DNA of 64,000 nucleotides from Acidobacteriota bacterium. Its GTDB lineage: Bacteria > Acidobacteriota > Blastocatellia > Pyrinomonadales > Pyrinomonadaceae. Every line of letters starts with the position of its first letter. Position 1 is the first letter of the stretch. Made by a program: the position numbers and the translations under genes. The stretch covers positions 1,488,001 through 1,552,000 of the forward strand of contig JADKBM010000016.1 in the NCBI GenBank assembly GCA_016715115.1. Reading direction: 5' to 3'. Of the stretch, positions 61,496 to 64,000 are shown one piece after another. The notes below the pieces were generated by a model, which worked only from the letters and a program-made list of their open reading frames with translations, did no database searches and was not told where the DNA came from.

Positions 61496-61668
61496 GCTTA
61501 ACAAAGGGTTAACTAATGGCTTATCCCACCTGGCCTGGCTGCTTGCCGAAACCATTACCGTTATTGCGACCGAGAAACGACGAGCTATCCACGACTACAT
61601 TGCGGGTTCAGTAGTGGTCCGCGTCGAGATCCGAGGCCCAGCAATCGAACAGCCCGGCGGTTTTAGGC
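61496..61668. other. Long attC-like spacer between orphan ORF and vapC
   Basis: Begins GCTTAAC (fits RYYYAAC; its complement GTTAAGC fits GTTRRRY) and ends near TTTAGGC, a one-off match. 173 bp is long for attC and the internal pairing is weak, so this may be a degenerate site or two merged boundaries. Confidence 0.3.
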
Positions 61669-62064
61669 GTAAGAATTAGCGGATCTAAGTCCAAGATGCT
61701 CAACAAATGGCAAGAAGTCTTTATCAGAAAACAGGAGCGGGAAGTTATTCTCGATGCAGAACGAGGCGATAATCACATCAGCAGTTTTTCTTATAGTTAT
61801 TCCTTTTTTGCGCAACGCCCGGTAATTCTCTGCGCATACATAAGCGGCACGCTCACCGAGCAAGCTGTATATTGTCAGTGCGCTTAATAACTCCTTGGCC
61901 GTATTGTAGTCTTTATCGTTTCTGAAGCCTTGCAGTATCTCAAGCGCAATGAGGTCTCCTATCGAAACAACTTCTGCGCCAAGAGCCGCTTCAAGAATCA
62001 AAACTTCTCTGGTTTCCTTGCCGTTGAAGAAATCGATCCAGACGCTTGTATCAACAAATATCAC
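61663..62064 (-). CDS. vapC: VapC-type PIN-domain toxin
   Basis: 133 residues from a GTG start overlapping the vapB stop (GTGA). PIN acidic residues: D5 (FVDTSVW), E42 (ALEILQG), D96 (TADVIIA) and D114/D116 (LFSDKDF), the Mg-dependent RNase centre. It cleaves RNA unless bound by VapB. VapBC pairs are frequent stabilising cassettes in integrons. Confidence 0.9.
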   Translation of the reverse strand: MIFVDTSVWIDFFNGKETREVLILEAALGAEVVSIGDLIALEILQGFRNDKDYNTAKELLSALTIYSLLGERAAYVCAENYRALRKKGITIRKTADVIIASFCIENNFPLLFSDKDFLPFVEHLGLRSANSYA

Positions 62065-62255
62065 TTGCCCTGCCTCATTCTATCCAGGTTGCCTTCCCAT
62101 TGAAGTCGGCCACGGAAAGCCTTGATGCCCTCTTGTTTTTTTAACTTGATCAGAGTCTTAAGTCCCAGCTCAACAGCTTCGCGCTTTGTTTCGAGTCCGG
62201 TAGCCTTTAGGGCATCGCTCATTAATTTGTCGTCTATTACAATATTCGTTCGCAT
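62061..62255 (-). CDS. vapB: VapB-type antitoxin
   Basis: 64 residues. RTNIVIDDKLMSDALKATGL with TKREAVELGLKTLIKL is the ribbon-helix-helix of the VapB/DUF2191 antitoxins; the tail (RGRLQWEGNLDRMRQ) should fill the VapC active site. GAGG lies six bases before the ATG at 62255. The operator palindrome upstream fits autoregulation by VapBC. Confidence 0.9.
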   Translation of the reverse strand: MRTNIVIDDKLMSDALKATGLETKREAVELGLKTLIKLKKQEGIKAFRGRLQWEGNLDRMRQGK

Positions 62256-62278
62256 AGTGTACCTCACAGTCGCCATAC

Positions 62279-62290
62279 ACACTATAGTGT
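62279..62290. promoter_or_regulatory. Operator palindrome of vapBC
   Basis: ACACTATAGTGT, a perfect 12-bp palindrome 24 bp upstream of vapB, with a further half-site (ATAGTGTA) next to the ATG. Its position fits a VapBC-bound operator overlapping the promoter. Confidence 0.6.
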
Positions 62291-62435
62291 ATTGCCATAC
62301 ACACAACAAGTCGTTGCAGGCAATCGGCCGGGTGCGTGAATTACTTCGTTGGATTCCTTCACCCCAACACCGGCTTCCACGTCCGGGTACATCAGAGTCG
62401 TCGACCAGCGAGACGACGACCGCGTCCGCGGCGAG

Positions 62436-63839
62436 CTACCGCAAAGCTTTCAAGAGTTCTTCGTGGATTCCGCCGAAACCCCCGTTCGACATAATTGCGA
62501 CGACATCGCCTACGCGGAGGTCCGGTGCCAGATGCGCGACGATGGCGTCGGCGTCGGGCAATGTCATCGCCGGTTTTCCGGAGGCATCGATCTCGGCGAC
62601 GAGCCGGTTGACGTCGAGCACGTCGCCGTAATTCTTCGCGTCCTCGGGATTGAACACTCCGGCGATGATCACCCGGTCGGCGTGTGAAAACGCTTTCTTG
62701 TACTGTTCCTCAAACACTGACAGACGCGACGATCGGGATCGTGGTTCGAAGATCGCGATCAGACGGTTGCTGGAATAGCGCTGGCGCAGCGCCTTGAGCG
62801 TTTCGTCGACGGCCGTCGGATGATGGGCGAAATCGTCGATGACCGTCACGCCGCGTTCGATTCCACGAACTTCCATCCGGCGTTTCACCGATTTGAACGT
62901 ATCGAACGCCTCTTGGATCTTCGCCTGTGAAATGCCCCAGGCATCCGCCGCGATGATCACCGCGAGGCAATTGCGGACATTGAATTCGCCGATCATACTC
63001 GTCGTGAACTCCGCCCAATGCGTACCCTCGCGGTAGACACTGAATTTCGTTCCGTCGTTTGTAAATTCGATGTCGCCGGCGCGCCATTTCGCATCCTCCG
63101 AAAGTCCGAAAGTCTCAACCGTCGTGAAAAGCTTGCCCTTCATTTGACCGAGCACTTCACGGACAACCGGCGAATCGACGCCCGCGATCAGCCGCCCGTT
63201 GCCCGGAACGAGATTCATCAGACGCGAGAACTGCCATTTGATCGCGTCGATATCCTTGTAAATGTCGGCGTGGTCGAATTCGATATTGTTGACGATCGCG
63301 ATCTCCGGGAGATACGACATAAATTTCGGCTTCTTGTCGAAAAACGCCGTGTCGTATTCGTCGCCCTCGATGACAAAGTAATCGCCTTCGGTAACGCGGA
63401 AACTCTGACCGAAATTTTGCACGACGCCGCCGACGAGGAACGTCGGATCGAGTCCGCCGACTTCGCAGACCCAGGTCGCAATGCTCGTCGTCGTCGTTTT
63501 GCCGTGGGTGCCGGCGACGACCAGCGAGCGCCGGCCGCGGATGAACTCTTCGCGGACCGTTTCGGCCTGCGAGCGATACAGCATCTTGCGGTTGAGAACT
63601 TCTTCAAGCTCCGGATTGCCGCGCATAATCGTATTGCCGATGATCGTGACATCCCGCGGAGTTTCGGCATTTTCAGCCTTGTAACCCTGCATTATCTCGA
63701 TTCCGAGTTCCGCAAGCTGCGTCGACATCGGCGGATAGACGTTCTGGTCCGAGCCCGTCACCTTGTGGCCGCGCGATTGCAACATTCCCGCGAGTGACGC
63801 CATCGCGGTCCCGCAAATTCCGATCAAGTGATAATGCAT
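62436..63839 (-). CDS. mpl: UDP-MurNAc:L-Ala-gamma-D-Glu-meso-DAP ligase
   Basis: 467 residues, Mur ligase fold. GICGTAMASLAGMLQ (8-22) and P-loop GTHGKTTTT (110-118) are as in MurC/Mpl. DEYDTAFFDKKPKF and the DDFAHHPTAV block favour Mpl over MurC. It re-attaches murein tripeptide, released during wall turnover, to UDP-MurNAc, with ATP. Complements the DD-peptidase and M19 peptidase in the window. Start at 63839; upstream DNA holds heptanucleotide repeats. Its 3' end borders the cassette block. Confidence 0.9.
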   Translation of the reverse strand: MHYHLIGICGTAMASLAGMLQSRGHKVTGSDQNVYPPMSTQLAELGIEIMQGYKAENAETPRDVTIIGNTIMRGNPELEEVLNRKMLYRSQAETVREEFIRGRRSLVVAGTHGKTTTTSIATWVCEVGGLDPTFLVGGVVQNFGQSFRVTEGDYFVIEGDEYDTAFFDKKPKFMSYLPEIAIVNNIEFDHADIYKDIDAIKWQFSRLMNLVPGNGRLIAGVDSPVVREVLGQMKGKLFTTVETFGLSEDAKWRAGDIEFTNDGTKFSVYREGTHWAEFTTSMIGEFNVRNCLAVIIAADAWGISQAKIQEAFDTFKSVKRRMEVRGIERGVTVIDDFAHHPTAVDETLKALRQRYSSNRLIAIFEPRSRSSRLSVFEEQYKKAFSHADRVIIAGVFNPEDAKNYGDVLDVNRLVAEIDASGKPAMTLPDADAIVAHLAPDLRVGDVVAIMSNGGFGGIHEELLKALR

Positions 63840-63843
63840 CTTT

Positions 63844-63877
63844 CGATTTTGGATTTCTGATTTTGGATTTTGGATTC
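63844..63877. repeat. Heptanucleotide repeat upstream of mpl
   Basis: GATTTTGGATTTCTGATTTT-type 7-bp units lie just before the mpl start codon. They replace a recognisable ribosome site. Confidence 0.7.
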
Positions 63878-64000
63878 GCGAAAACGGTTCGGGGAAACCG
63901 GAGCAGCGAATTCAACGCACTAATTTATCATTTTGAAACAATCGTGAAAAATGCGCGGATGGATAATTTTCCGAATGCGGCGCGTTGTGATTTCGCGCGA

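Overview
Organism. The window looks like a chromosomal segment of an Acidobacteriota bacterium of the Blastocatellia/Pyrinomonadales kind. This is inferred from content only: several large secreted proteins end in the same FDGDGK/YDGDGK repeat module, there are delta-60 propellers, an ECF sigma factor beside a PknB-type kinase with a TPR tail, a CSLREA-type beta-helix protein, OPT and DUF1015 proteins, and a fairly GC-rich, two-strand gene layout. No rRNA, tRNA, CRISPR array, integrase or transposase was seen.

Layout. 0-3.4 kb (minus): SDR fragment, HETGH membrane protein, two GNAT acetyltransferases, TonB-type periplasmic protein. 3.5-9.5 kb (plus): intradiol-dioxygenase-like protein, PD40, Kelch and sialidase-like propellers, then an ECF sigma factor with its zinc-finger/FecR anti-sigma partner. 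9.5-14.8 kb: DUF1015 and two paralogous lipoproteins, pterin dehydratase, and a trimeric S74 surface protein coupled to a small exported protein. 15-27.4 kb: CSLREA/FG-GAP protein, a two-component pair (propeller kinase and LuxR-type regulator), M19 dipeptidase, a BNR/FG-GAP protein and a Gfo/Idh oxidoreductase. 27.5-35.4 kb: PilZ protein, lipoprotein, Cna-B-like repeat protein, OPT transporter, a 272-bp inverted-repeat element, prenyl synthase IspA and a membrane protein. 35.4-39.3 kb: Ser/Thr kinase with TPRs and its ECF sigma factor.

39.8-49.8 kb is the most unusual part: a three-gene module present twice in tandem. It consists of a small conserved secreted protein (A), a giant delta-60 propeller with FG-GAP C-terminus (B), and a small protein with a His-Gly/Cys arrangement like caspase-fold or DUF4347 proteins (C). 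Copy 1 has a truncated C; copy 2 has an amber codon in the signal peptide of A. The B C-termini plus the starts of C share a 924-bp nearly identical block. A third C fragment lies next to the kinase gene. 49.9-58.2 kb is ordinary housekeeping and envelope biology: IspH, cupin, glycine-zipper protein, HtrA protease, PBP4-type DD-carboxypeptidase and a glycine-rich RRM protein.

58.4-62.3 kb is an accessory block of short, partly broken genes (truncated membrane protein, VOC, NTR-like, Imm50-like with a frameshift, a decayed ORF, an orphan ORF, VapBC) separated by hairpin sequences, one of which fits an integron attC site well. I interpret it as a cluster of cassettes lacking an integrase. The window ends with mpl (murein tripeptide recycling).

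Across the window, short arrays of 7-bp repeats (ATCAAAG and ATCCAAA types) sit between genes. In several places they have become part of genes: they supply a stop codon, start regions, and a 40-residue insert inside the Ser/Thr kinase domain.
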